From: Rhodoferax sp.
GTDB lineage: Bacteria; Pseudomonadota; Gammaproteobacteria; Burkholderiales; Burkholderiaceae_C
DNA length: 64,000 nucleotides
Direction of reading: 5' to 3'
Assembly (NCBI RefSeq): GCF_018780565.1
Contig: NZ_JADMJN010000002.1
Location: forward strand, 248,001-312,000
Below, one piece after another: positions 10,361 to 18,650 of this stretch; the first letter of the stretch is position 1; the number at the start of each line of letters is the position of its first letter. The notes under the pieces were generated by a model. The model searched no databases. It was not told where the DNA came from and saw only the letters and a list, made by a program, of their open reading frames with translations. The position numbers and the translations under genes are program-made.

Positions 10361-10954
10361 ATGAGCAAGACCGTGGATTTCTATTTTGATTTTGGCAGCC
10401 CCGCTGCCTACCTGGCCTGGACGCAGTTGCCCAAAATGTGTGCCGATGTCGGCGCGCAGCTCGTCTGGAAGCCCATGCTGCTGGGCGGTGTGTTCCAGGC
10501 CACCGGCAACCGTGCGCCCATGACCGTGCCGCTCAAGGGCAGCTACCTGTTTGTGGACCTGGCCCGCTTTGCCGGCCGCTATGGTGTGCCGCTGAAATTC
10601 AACCCCAATTTCCCCATCAACACTCTGACCCTGATGCGCGCTGCCATGGGCCTGCACATGCGCAAGGATCCGCGATTTGAAGGCTACTGCGCCGCCATGT
10701 TTCGCGCCATCTGGGTGGATGCGCAGAACATGAACGACCCCGCCGTGGTCGGCGCTGTACTCACCCAGGCAGGCTTTGATCCGCAAGCTCTGCTGGCTTT
10801 GAGCAGCGAGCAGGCGGTCAAGGATGAATTGAAGACCGTGACCGAAGCCGCTGTGCAGCGCGGCGTCTTTGGCGCCCCCACCATGTTTGTGGGCGAGCAG
10901 ATGTTCTGGGGCCAGGATCGACTTGATTTCGTGCGTGAAGCACTGACCGCTTAA
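10361..10954 (+). CDS. 2-hydroxychromene-2-carboxylate isomerase / DsbA-family protein
   Basis: A 197-residue protein of the DsbA-like thioredoxin fold in the glutathione S-transferase kappa / HCCA isomerase group. Its N-terminus FYFDFGSPAAYLAWTQLPKM carries the catalytic Ser-Pro in place of a CxxC pair, and GVFGAPTMFVGEQMFWGQDRLDFV is the typical C-terminus. A CAGGAGAAG ribosome-binding site supports the ATG at 10361. Such enzymes isomerise aromatic degradation intermediates with glutathione, or act in unrelated redox roles; the substrate here is unknown. The enoyl-CoA hydratase gene starts 14 bp later. Confidence 0.82.
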   Translation: MSKTVDFYFDFGSPAAYLAWTQLPKMCADVGAQLVWKPMLLGGVFQATGNRAPMTVPLKGSYLFVDLARFAGRYGVPLKFNPNFPINTLTLMRAAMGLHMRKDPRFEGYCAAMFRAIWVDAQNMNDPAVVGAVLTQAGFDPQALLALSSEQAVKDELKTVTEAAVQRGVFGAPTMFVGEQMFWGQDRLDFVREALTA

Positions 10955-10968
10955 CTTGAGGAAGCACC

Positions 10969-11733
10969 ATGACTGACATTTTGAAAGACATCGCCAACGG
11001 TGTCATGACCATCACCCTCAATCGGGTAGACAAAAAGAACTCCATCACCAGTGCCATGTACGCGGCCATGGCCGACGCGCTGGAGCAGGCGCAGAACGAT
11101 GCTGCCGTGCGCGTGGTGGTGTTTCAGGGCCACGAGACAATTTTCAGCGCGGGCAACGACATTGGAGATTTCCTCAATGGCCCCGCCTCCACGCAAGAGT
11201 CGCCGGTGTTTCGCTTCCTGCGCGGCATCAGCACCTTTCCCAAGCCCGTGTTGGCGGCGGTTTGCGGCCCGGCAGTGGGCATCGGTACCACCATGCTGTT
11301 CCATTGCGATCTGGTGTACGCCGGTGACAATGCTGCGTTCTCCATGCCTTTCGTGAACCTGGGTCTGTGCCCGGAAGCCGCATCGAGCTATTTGGCGCCA
11401 CAGCTCATGGGCTATTCCCGTGCAGCCGAAGCGCTGCTGCTGGGTGAACCGTTCATGGCCGAGGCCGCATTGGAGATGGGGCTCATCAGCCGTATCGTGC
11501 CGCCCACCGAAGCGGCCGCCTTGGCGCAGCGCCAGGCCCAAAAACTGGCCGCGAAGCCTTTGAGCTCCTTGATTGAAACCAAGCGCCTGATGAAAAAAGG
11601 GCAGGTCAACATCGTGGCCGAACGCATGGCCGAAGAAGGCGCCAGCTTTGGTCGCCTGCTGCGTGAGCCAGCCGCCCGCGAGGCGTTCACCGCGTTCATG
11701 GAAAAGCGCAAGCCTGACTTTTCCAAGGTCTGA
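10969..11733 (+). CDS. Enoyl-CoA hydratase/isomerase (crotonase family)
   Basis: The 254-residue protein is a single-domain crotonase: TLNRVDKKNSITSAMYAAM, the oxyanion-hole loop FSAGNDIGDFL, and VCGPAVGIGTTMLFHCDLVYAGDNAAFSMPFVNLGLCPEAASS. The Glu residues used by hydratases are not both evident (GLCPEA carries one), which fits an isomerase as well as a hydratase. It is likely co-transcribed with the isomerase-like gene 14 bp upstream. Confidence 0.88.
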   Translation: MTDILKDIANGVMTITLNRVDKKNSITSAMYAAMADALEQAQNDAAVRVVVFQGHETIFSAGNDIGDFLNGPASTQESPVFRFLRGISTFPKPVLAAVCGPAVGIGTTMLFHCDLVYAGDNAAFSMPFVNLGLCPEAASSYLAPQLMGYSRAAEALLLGEPFMAEAALEMGLISRIVPPTEAAALAQRQAQKLAAKPLSSLIETKRLMKKGQVNIVAERMAEEGASFGRLLREPAAREAFTAFMEKRKPDFSKV

Positions 11734-11808
11734 CGGCAGAGGGGGGGGCACAGCGTGCCTTTATTGCTACGGGTCTGCAATCGCCAGCGCACAATCGACA
11801 CCGAATAA

Positions 11809-12537
11809 ATGATGCCGTCTGTCACACCCCACCTCCTGCTCCTCGAAGACGACCCTGCCATCGCTAAAACGGTGGTGTATGCCATGGAGCGCGCCGGTTT
11901 GCGTGTCACGCACAGCCTGCTGGTGCGCGATGCCATGCGCCAGCTGGAAATCACCGCTTTTGATGCCCTGGTGCTGGACGTGGGCTTGCCCGATGGCAGT
12001 GGCCTGGACGTGTGCCGTGCCGTGCGCGCCCATGTCACCCGCAATACCTTGCCTATTCTGATGCTCAGCGCCCAGGGCGAGGAGATCGACCGTGTGCTGG
12101 GCCTGGAGCTGGGCGCGGACGACTACGTCACCAAACCCTTCAGCCCACGCGAACTGGTGGCACGCGTGCGTGGCCTGCTGCGCCGGGGCAACGGTGCGGT
12201 CCATGGCACGCCAGCGCCAGCCCATGCGGTGCCGGGTCTGGTGCTGGACGAGCCCAGCCAGCGCGCGGTGCTGCTGGGTCAGTTGCTGCCGCTCACGCGG
12301 CGCGAATTTGGCCTACTGGTGCAGCTGATGCGCCAGCCCGGGCGCATCTACAGCCGCGAGGCCTTGCTCGACGCGGTGTGGGGCTTTGACGCCGACAGCA
12401 CCGAGCGCACGGTGGACACCCATATCAAAACCCTGCGCGCCAAGCTGGAGCAGGTGCAGCCCCAGCGCGAGTTCATCTCCACCCACCGGGGCATGGGCTA
12501 CGCCATGGCGCTGCCCACCGCACAGGGCCGGGGCTGA
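11809..12537 (+). CDS. creB: Two-component response regulator CreB
   Basis: A 242-residue OmpR-family regulator: receiver domain with acidic LEDD pocket, phospho-acceptor Asp57 in LVLDVGLPDGSG, the switch Lys in YVTKPFSPRELVARV, and a winged-helix output domain ending GMGYAMALP. Two adjacent ATGs (11809 and 11812) are possible starts. The CreB assignment rests on the downstream CreC-like kinase and on creD 4 kb away; the receiver itself is generic. In E. coli CreB binds a direct repeat, the cre-tag, and responds to envelope and carbon signals. Confidence 0.82.
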   Translation: MMPSVTPHLLLLEDDPAIAKTVVYAMERAGLRVTHSLLVRDAMRQLEITAFDALVLDVGLPDGSGLDVCRAVRAHVTRNTLPILMLSAQGEEIDRVLGLELGADDYVTKPFSPRELVARVRGLLRRGNGAVHGTPAPAHAVPGLVLDEPSQRAVLLGQLLPLTRREFGLLVQLMRQPGRIYSREALLDAVWGFDADSTERTVDTHIKTLRAKLEQVQPQREFISTHRGMGYAMALPTAQGRG

Positions 12538-12538
12538 T

Positions 12539-13936
12539 ATGCGCCTGGGCATACGCCTGCTGTTCGGCTTCTTCCTCATCACCGGGCTGGCCGGTTTTTT
12601 TGTGCTGCGTGTCTTCGTCACCGAGGTCAAGCCCAGCGTGCGTGAGGTGATGGAAGACATGATGGTGGACACCGCCAACATCCTGGCCGAAATCGCGGCC
12701 GACGACTTGGCCGCAGGCACCATCGCAACCGGCCGCTTTACGCAGCAGGTGAACGACTACGCCCACCGCCGCATAGACGCCAAGATCTGGGGGCTGGGCA
12801 AGCAATCGCTGGACTACCGGGTGTATGTGACGGACGCCACTGGCAAGGTGCTGTTTGATTCCACCCATGTGGCCGAGGGGCAAGACTACTCGCAGTGGCG
12901 CGACGTGGCCCTGACCCTGCGCGGTGCCTACGGTGCCCGCGCCACCCGCGAGGTGCAGCACGACGACCGCAGCTCCGTCATGTACGTGGCTGCCCCGGTG
13001 AACCACGGCGGGCGCGTGATCGGCGTGTTGACCGTGGCCAAGCCCGTGGCCACCGTGCAGGCGTTCATCGACCGGGCGGAGCGCAAAATTCTGCTCAGTG
13101 GCCTGTGGCTGTTGGTCCTGTCTGCCGCAGTGGGGGTGGCGGTTACCCTGTGGGTGGTGTGGAGCGTGCGCAAGCTGCGCCGCTACGCCAACGCCGTGGA
13201 GTCCGGCAAGACCGTGCCCGTGCCCCAGGTTCCGGGCGAGTTGGGTGAACTAGCCCGCGCCATGGAGGCCATGCGCCAGCGCGTGGAGGGGCGTGAGTAT
13301 GTGGAAGCCTATGTGCGCGCCCTCACCCATGAACTCAAAAGCCCTCTGGCCGCCCTGCGCGGCGCGGGCGAGCTGCTGCACGACGAATTGCCCGCGCCGG
13401 ACCGCGAAGCCTTCGCCCAAACCGTGCTCGACCAAACCGGGCGCCTGCAGCACCTGGTGGAGCATATGCTGGAGCTCAGCAAGCTGGAACACCAACAAGG
13501 CCCCCTGGTCACGCAGGCCGTGCCTGTGGCTGCATTTTTAGAGCGTTTTGCGGCTCTAGCCACCGTGGAACGTACCCAAGAAGCTATTAAATTGATAGTG
13601 GATGCGGACGATTCGGTGGTGCAAGCCGCCCCCGACTTGCTCACCCTGGCACTGGCCAACCTGGTGGACAACGCGCAAGCCTTCGCCCCAGCAGGCAGTG
13701 TGGTGACCCTGCGCGCCCGCAACGGCGTCATCAGCGTGCAAGACCAGGGCCCCGGTGTGCCCGACTACGCGCTGGCTAAGCTGGGCGAGCGTTTTTTCTC
13801 TACCGTGCGCCCCGATGGCACGAGCAAAGGCTCAGGCCTGGGCCTGGCCATCGTGCGCCAGATCATGGCGCTGCATGGGGGGCGCATGGAGGTGCGCAAT
13901 ACGGGGGATGGGTTCTGTGTAGAGTTGGGGTTCTGA
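12539..13936 (+). CDS. creC: Sensor histidine kinase CreC
   Basis: The 465-residue kinase starts at ATG 12539, one base after the creB stop, so the pair is translationally coupled. The N-terminal helix MRLGIRLLFGFFLITGLAGFFVLRVF and the following EVKPSVREVMEDMMVDTANILAE are hallmark CreC sequence. A periplasmic sensor region, second helix (about 180-205), HAMP-like linker, H box ALTHELKSPLAALRGAGELL, N box NLVDNAQAFAP and G boxes (DQGPGVP, GSGLGLAIVRQI) follow. Between dimerisation and ATPase domains an AT-rich palindromic element (13530-13602) is read through in frame; its codons differ from the surroundings. Confidence 0.88.
   Translation: MRLGIRLLFGFFLITGLAGFFVLRVFVTEVKPSVREVMEDMMVDTANILAEIAADDLAAGTIATGRFTQQVNDYAHRRIDAKIWGLGKQSLDYRVYVTDATGKVLFDSTHVAEGQDYSQWRDVALTLRGAYGARATREVQHDDRSSVMYVAAPVNHGGRVIGVLTVAKPVATVQAFIDRAERKILLSGLWLLVLSAAVGVAVTLWVVWSVRKLRRYANAVESGKTVPVPQVPGELGELARAMEAMRQRVEGREYVEAYVRALTHELKSPLAALRGAGELLHDELPAPDREAFAQTVLDQTGRLQHLVEHMLELSKLEHQQGPLVTQAVPVAAFLERFAALATVERTQEAIKLIVDADDSVVQAAPDLLTLALANLVDNAQAFAPAGSVVTLRARNGVISVQDQGPGVPDYALAKLGERFFSTVRPDGTSKGSGLGLAIVRQIMALHGGRMEVRNTGDGFCVELGF
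13530..13602 (-). repeat. AT-rich palindromic element inside creC
   Basis: The stretch contains TAGAGC/GCTCTA arms at 13539-13558 and a 5-7-5 palindrome GCTAT-N7-ATAGT at 13583-13599. Read on the minus strand it resembles the element in rlmI over about 40 bases (roughly half of positions identical without gaps, including TTTnATAGC, GTTC and GGCnAG). It keeps the creC frame open and codes for the linker between kinase subdomains. Confidence 0.6.
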
Positions 13937-13993
13937 GGGGCCGGTCAGGCTCGGAGCCGTCGTTCTAACCGCAGGACTCAGGCGAACGGGCAA

Positions 13994-16324
13994 TTACTGC
14001 GTCGCCGGCACCTCAACCACCGGCACTTTCGGAATCAACCCCGGCCCGATCACCTGGTTGTCCAGCCCCAGGCTGGCGATGCCGCCGCCCAGCGCCCATT
14101 CGGCGTAACGCCAGTTGCCGTCGATCTTGAGCACGCCTTCGGGTGGGCTCAACTCTCTCACCGGCACATCCTTCAGCGCCGTGGCCATGAACTCGATCCA
14201 CGCGGGCAGGGCCAGCGATGCGCCCGAGGCGTGGCTGCCAAGGCTGCGCGGGTCGTCATGGCCCAGCCACACCACGGCCACCAAGCCGGGTTGGAAGCCT
14301 GCGAACCAGGCATCCACCACCTCGTTGGTGGTACCGGTTTTGCCATACAGGTCGGGGCGCTTCAGTGTGGTCTGGGCGCGCGCCGCAGTGCCAGCGCGGG
14401 TGACCTCTTGCAGCAGGCTGTTGGTGATAAAAGTGTTGCGCTCGCTGGTGACGCGCAGGCTCTCATTCAGCACCTGTGCTGGTGCTTCAAAAATCACTTC
14501 CCCCTTGCTGTTCGCAATGCGCTTGATCATCGTACTGGGGAGCAAGTAGCCGCCGTTGGCCAGCACGCCGTAAGCGCTGGCCAGTTGCAGCGGGGTGGTG
14601 GCGCCGGTGCCCAGGGCGAGCGTGAGGTTGTCGGGTTGGCGCTGTGCATCGAAGCCGAAGCGTGCGGTCCATTCGCGCATGGCGGGTGCACCCAGTAGCT
14701 GCACCAGGCGGATGGTGACCAGGTTCTTGGAGTGGGTCAACGCCTCGCGCACGGTGATGGGGCCGTCGGTGCTGCCGTCGGAGTTGCCGGGGTTCCAGTC
14801 GCCCACGTTGGCGAGGGGCATGTCGTTGACCAGGGTCTCGGGCATCACGCCGTGGTCCAGCGCGCCGGCATAGATAAATGGCTTGTAGCTGGAGCCGGGT
14901 TGGCGCCAGCCCTGCGTGACGTGGTTGAACTGGTTGTGGGCAAAGTCAAAGCCGCCCACCAGTGCGCGCACTGCACCCGTGGCGGGGTCCAGTGCCACCA
15001 TGGCACCCTGGGCTTGCGGCCATTGGGCGATGTGCCAGGCTTTGCCCTGTTGCATGACGCGCACAATGGAGCCGCGCCTCAGGGCCAATGCCTTGGGGGC
15101 CTTGGGCGCCAAGGCTGCTTGCGCCAGACGCAGCCCGGTCTTGTCCAGCTTGATGATTTCACCCGAGGCCAGCACCACGGTCACGGCGCTTTGGCTCGCG
15201 CTGGTGACGATGGCCACGCGCAGGTCTTCGTCGTCTTCCAGGTCGGAAAGGGCTTGGGCCACGGCGGGGTCGTCGTCTTGCAGATCGGCGGGCAGGTTTT
15301 CATGGTCTTGCGGGCCGTGCCAAGGCTGACGCTGCGCGTGCTCGATGAGGGTACGGCGCAGAGCCTGGTAGGCGGCCTGCTGCTCGGCGGCCACAAGGGT
15401 GGTGGTGACGTCAAAGCCCTGGGTATAGGCCTTTTCGCCAAACTGTGAAAATACTTGCTGACGTGCGGCTTCGGCCACGTATTCGGCGTGTATCTCCGCG
15501 CTGGCAGATTTTCGTAGTACCAGTTTTTCGGCTTTGGCAGCGGCGTATTGCGTGTCGTTGATCACACCTTGTGTGTGCATGCGCGCCAGAGCAACACGTT
15601 GGCGTGCATGGGCGCGCTCAGGGTTGCGGATCGGGTTGACGTTGCGCGGGTTTTGCGGCAAGCCCGCCAGCATGGCGCATTCGGCCGGGCTGAGTGTGGC
15701 AAGTGTCTTTCCGAAGTAGGTTTGCGCCGCCGCCTCAAAGCCGTAGGCGCGCGAGCCCAGGTAGATCTGGTTCATGTACAACTCCAGCACCTGGTCCTTG
15801 CTCAGCGCGGACTCGATCCGCAGCGACAACAACGCTTCCTTGAACTTGCGCGATACCGTGCGTTCGTTCGTCAGCAAAAAAGTGCGGGCCACTTGCTGCG
15901 TGATGGTGGAGCCGCCACTTACGCGGCGCACCAGTCCGCCCGAGAGTACCGAGACCACGGCGCGAGCCACGCCGATGGGGTCTATGCCTGCGTGCTCGTA
16001 GAAGCGCGAATCTTCCACCGCCAGCAGGCTGTCTTTCATGAGCTGGGGAATCTGGTCGATGCGCTGGTACACGCGCCGCTCGGTGCCAAAGCTGCCAATC
16101 TGCACACCATCGGCGGTGAATACGCGCAGGGGCTGCTTGGGCTGGTAGTGGGTGAGTGAGTCCAGGTCGGGCAGCTGCGGGTAGATCACTGCGGTGGCTA
16201 GCATCAGCACCACGGCACTCAACGCCAGCAGCGCTGCCAGGGCCTTGAGTGCACGCCTGGGCCAGGGGCCGCGGCACACCTGCATGGTTTTGGAAAGAAA
16301 CGACTTGGAAGCGGTGGATGTCAT
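13994..16324 (-). CDS. mrcA: Penicillin-binding protein 1A-type, bifunctional transglycosylase/transpeptidase
   Basis: The 776-residue class A PBP polymerises and crosslinks peptidoglycan. It has an N-terminal membrane anchor (about 24-48), a GT51 glycosyltransferase domain with catalytic Glu104 in EDSRFYEHAGIDPIGVARA, an intervening OB-like region, and a transpeptidase domain with SSYK (in GSSYKPFIYAGAL), SKN (THSKNLVTIRL) and KTG (YGKTGTTNEVVDAWFAGF). It is convergent with creBC and divergent from creD; cre-tag-like repeats lie 48 bp upstream of its start. That placement suggests that CreBC may govern it, an inference. The symbol follows the class and is not certain among PBP1A/1C variants. 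Confidence 0.88.
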   Translation of the reverse strand: MTSTASKSFLSKTMQVCRGPWPRRALKALAALLALSAVVLMLATAVIYPQLPDLDSLTHYQPKQPLRVFTADGVQIGSFGTERRVYQRIDQIPQLMKDSLLAVEDSRFYEHAGIDPIGVARAVVSVLSGGLVRRVSGGSTITQQVARTFLLTNERTVSRKFKEALLSLRIESALSKDQVLELYMNQIYLGSRAYGFEAAAQTYFGKTLATLSPAECAMLAGLPQNPRNVNPIRNPERAHARQRVALARMHTQGVINDTQYAAAKAEKLVLRKSASAEIHAEYVAEAARQQVFSQFGEKAYTQGFDVTTTLVAAEQQAAYQALRRTLIEHAQRQPWHGPQDHENLPADLQDDDPAVAQALSDLEDDEDLRVAIVTSASQSAVTVVLASGEIIKLDKTGLRLAQAALAPKAPKALALRRGSIVRVMQQGKAWHIAQWPQAQGAMVALDPATGAVRALVGGFDFAHNQFNHVTQGWRQPGSSYKPFIYAGALDHGVMPETLVNDMPLANVGDWNPGNSDGSTDGPITVREALTHSKNLVTIRLVQLLGAPAMREWTARFGFDAQRQPDNLTLALGTGATTPLQLASAYGVLANGGYLLPSTMIKRIANSKGEVIFEAPAQVLNESLRVTSERNTFITNSLLQEVTRAGTAARAQTTLKRPDLYGKTGTTNEVVDAWFAGFQPGLVAVVWLGHDDPRSLGSHASGASLALPAWIEFMATALKDVPVRELSPPEGVLKIDGNWRYAEWALGGGIASLGLDNQVIGPGLIPKVPVVEVPATQ

Positions 16325-16371
16325 GCGTGGGGCGGTAGATGAAGTGCCGCGATTATCTGCAAAAGAGACAC

Positions 16372-16407
16372 TTCACGCTGACTTCATGCAGCCCACACTG
16401 ACTTCAC
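16372..16407. promoter_or_regulatory. cre-tag-like direct repeats (candidate CreB binding sites)
   Basis: TTCAC-GCTGAC-TTCAT at 16372-16387 matches the E. coli CreB cre-tag (TTCAC, six bases, TTCAC) in all but the last base. CTGACTTCA recurs exactly 20 bp further on (16378-16386 and 16398-16406), followed by a C that completes TTCAC (16403-16407). The block lies between the divergent PBP and creD genes, 52 bp from the creD start. Confidence 0.65.
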
Positions 16408-16458
16408 CGCGCGATTGGACACTTGTCGGATGAACAGCATTTATCCAAGGAGTTGACG

Positions 16459-17895
16459 ATGAAAAATGAGGCACGGGGAAAATTAATCGGCATCGCAGTG
16501 GTCGTGGTGTTGCTGCTGCTGGGCTTGGGTCAAATCACTGATCTGGTCATGCAACGCCAGTCACAGCGACAAGTGGCTATCAACAGCGTGGCGCAGAGCC
16601 TGGCCGGCAGTCAGACGCTGGTAGGGCCTTTGGTACACATGGCGTGCACGGAAGAGTGGGCCGTTGTTGAAACACCTGTTGGCAAAACAGACGAAGAGCG
16701 CAAAGGGGGCAAGGCAGAGGGCGTGCGTACACGCGCCTTCACACTCATGGCGCCGCCTGCAACGCTGACTGTGTTGGGTAGCAGTCAGTTGGAGCCACGT
16801 GCGCGGGGGCTGCACACGACGCAGGTGTTCAACTTCAAATCCACTTTGACCGCCCAGTGGAATGATTTGAGCAGCCTCAAAGCAGAGCGTGAACACCCAG
16901 GCTCACGCTTGCAGTGCGGCCCGGTCCTGCTGATGCTGGCGGTGTCCGACGCACGCGGCATACGGCAAATAGACCTCAAGCTCAACGGTGTGGCGCAAGC
17001 GGTGCGGGCGGGTACGTTTTTGGGCAGCCATCCACGCGGCATTCATACCGCGTTGCCATCCGGAGTGGACCTGGCCGCCCCGCTCACGGCGGAGTTGCAA
17101 CTGGAGTTGGTGGGTACCGAGCAATTGGCGCTGGTGCCTGTGGGCACCGCGAATACCATTCAGTTGCGCTCCAACTGGCCGCATCCCAGCTTTGGCGGTC
17201 AGTTTCTGCCGCTTGAGCGCCACATTTCCGACAGCGGCTTTGATGCGACTTGGCGTGTATCTGCTCTGGCCAGTACGGCGCAACAAGAGTTGCGCGCATT
17301 GCACCGCCTCTGCGTTTTGGGCGGGGTGAACGCGGGCGAAGAGCCCGTAGGGGCGTCTCAAACCGGCTGTATTGAAACACTTGGCGTGACATTCATGGAT
17401 CCTGCCAATACCTACGCGCTGTCCAACCGCGCCACCAAATATGGTTTGCTCTTCATCGTGCTGACCTTTGTGGCGGTCGGACTGTTTGAGTTGATGCGGT
17501 CCCTGCGGGTGCACCCGGTGCAGTACTTTCTGGTGGGGGCGGCTATCGCCTGCTTCTTCTTGTTGCTGGTGAGTCTGTCGGAGCAATATTCCTTTTCGAT
17601 GGCATATGCCATTGCTGCCAGTGCCTGTGTGTCGCTGCTCACCTACTACGCGAGCCACATATTGCACAGCTGGAAGCGCGGAATGCCTTTTGGCGCGGGC
17701 ATTGCCACCTTGTATGGCTTGCTCTATGTCCTGCTGCGCCTGGAACAAAAGGCGCTTGTTGTAGGCGCCGTCGCATTGTTCCTGGTGCTGGCATCGGTCA
17801 TGATGCTCACACGCCGGGTGGACTGGTATGCGCGGCTGCAACCGTCGGGTGGCTCTTCAGCTCTTGGTAAGCCCGAAACAGAAACGCCAATGTAG
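16459..17895 (+). CDS. creD: Inner-membrane protein CreD
   Basis: A 478-residue membrane protein with an N-terminal helix (IGIAVVVVLLLLGLGQITDLV), the CreD-typical VMQRQSQRQVAINSVAQSLAGSQTLVGP, a long periplasmic part and at least five C-terminal helices beginning with RATKYGLLFIVLTFVAVGLFELM and continuing HPVQYFLVGAAIACFFLLLVSLSE. Start ATG 16459 has an AAGGAG site at 16447-16452. CreD is the main CreBC target in enterics and is tied to envelope integrity and beta-lactam tolerance. Here it is separated from creBC by a divergent PBP gene, and cre-tag-like repeats are in its promoter region. Confidence 0.9.
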   Translation: MKNEARGKLIGIAVVVVLLLLGLGQITDLVMQRQSQRQVAINSVAQSLAGSQTLVGPLVHMACTEEWAVVETPVGKTDEERKGGKAEGVRTRAFTLMAPPATLTVLGSSQLEPRARGLHTTQVFNFKSTLTAQWNDLSSLKAEREHPGSRLQCGPVLLMLAVSDARGIRQIDLKLNGVAQAVRAGTFLGSHPRGIHTALPSGVDLAAPLTAELQLELVGTEQLALVPVGTANTIQLRSNWPHPSFGGQFLPLERHISDSGFDATWRVSALASTAQQELRALHRLCVLGGVNAGEEPVGASQTGCIETLGVTFMDPANTYALSNRATKYGLLFIVLTFVAVGLFELMRSLRVHPVQYFLVGAAIACFFLLLVSLSEQYSFSMAYAIAASACVSLLTYYASHILHSWKRGMPFGAGIATLYGLLYVLLRLEQKALVVGAVALFLVLASVMMLTRRVDWYARLQPSGGSSALGKPETETPM

Positions 17896-17917
17896 TGGAG
17901 TGCACATAATTTCACAA

Positions 17918-17931
17918 AGCAAGCGCTTGCT
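17918..17931. promoter_or_regulatory. 14-bp perfect palindrome, probable TetR operator
   Basis: AGCAAGCGCTTGCT is perfectly palindromic and overlaps a -35-like TTGCTA (17927-17932), which is 17 bp from TATGCT (17950-17955). Transcription from this promoter would start about at the ATG (17964) of the TetR gene, so the mRNA may be leaderless. CAAG/CTTG half-sites are common for TetR regulators of acyl-CoA metabolism. Confidence 0.65.
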
Positions 17932-17963
17932 AAAAATAAATATTGTGGTTATGCTTCGCCGCA

Positions 17964-18650
17964 ATGACCGCTTTAGCCACGCCCCGCAATTCAAATTCCA
18001 AGTCGCCGCCTGAGCCTGCAGCCAAGCGCCCGCGCGGGCGGCCGCGCAAGACGCAGGGGGAGCGCGATGACGGCAATCGCCGCCATGAACTCTTGACAGC
18101 CGCTGCCCGGTTGTTTCGCCAGCAAGGCTTTGACGCCACCAGCACGCGCGACATTGCGGCGGCCGTCGGTATGCACAGTGGCTCGCCGTTCTACCATTTC
18201 AAAAGCAAGGATGCCTTGCTTTATGCGGTGATGGAAGAGGGCATGCACACCGCCATTGCGCGGCAAACCAAGGCTTTGCAGGGTGATGACGCAGCAACGG
18301 GCAAGCCAGGTGCGCCGCTGATGCAGATGCGCCGCCTGATTCGCTCGCACTTTGACACGCTGCTGGGGCCCGGCAACGATTTTGTACCCGTGATGTTGTA
18401 TGAGCACCGCTCGCTGAGTGCCTGGCAGCTGACTTCACTGGCCAAGCTGCAGACGGAGTACGAAGCCGCCTGGACGCCGGTGCTGGAGGCCCTTCATGCG
18501 AGCGGGCATTTGCGCGCGCCGGTCAAATTCTCGCGCTTGCTGATTTTGGGGGCGCTGAATTGGTCAGTGCAATGGTTCGATCGGAAGAAGGACGCGTCGC
18601 TGGATGACCTGACCGATGCGGCCATGGCTTTGTTTTTAAAGGAGTGTTGA
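17964..18650 (+). CDS. TetR/AcrR family transcriptional regulator
   Basis: The 228-residue protein has an AT-hook-like basic tail (KRPRGRPRKTQGER, about 18-31) and a TetR helix-turn-helix (about 36-85: ELLTAAARLFRQQGFDATSTRDIAAAVGMHSGSPFYHFKSKDALL). It starts 32 bp after a perfect palindrome and its stop overlaps the SDR start by one base (TGATG), so it belongs to the acyl-CoA operon it likely represses. The ligand, probably an acyl-CoA, is not identifiable. Confidence 0.87.
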   Translation: MTALATPRNSNSKSPPEPAAKRPRGRPRKTQGERDDGNRRHELLTAAARLFRQQGFDATSTRDIAAAVGMHSGSPFYHFKSKDALLYAVMEEGMHTAIARQTKALQGDDAATGKPGAPLMQMRRLIRSHFDTLLGPGNDFVPVMLYEHRSLSAWQLTSLAKLQTEYEAAWTPVLEALHASGHLRAPVKFSRLLILGALNWSVQWFDRKKDASLDDLTDAAMALFLKEC

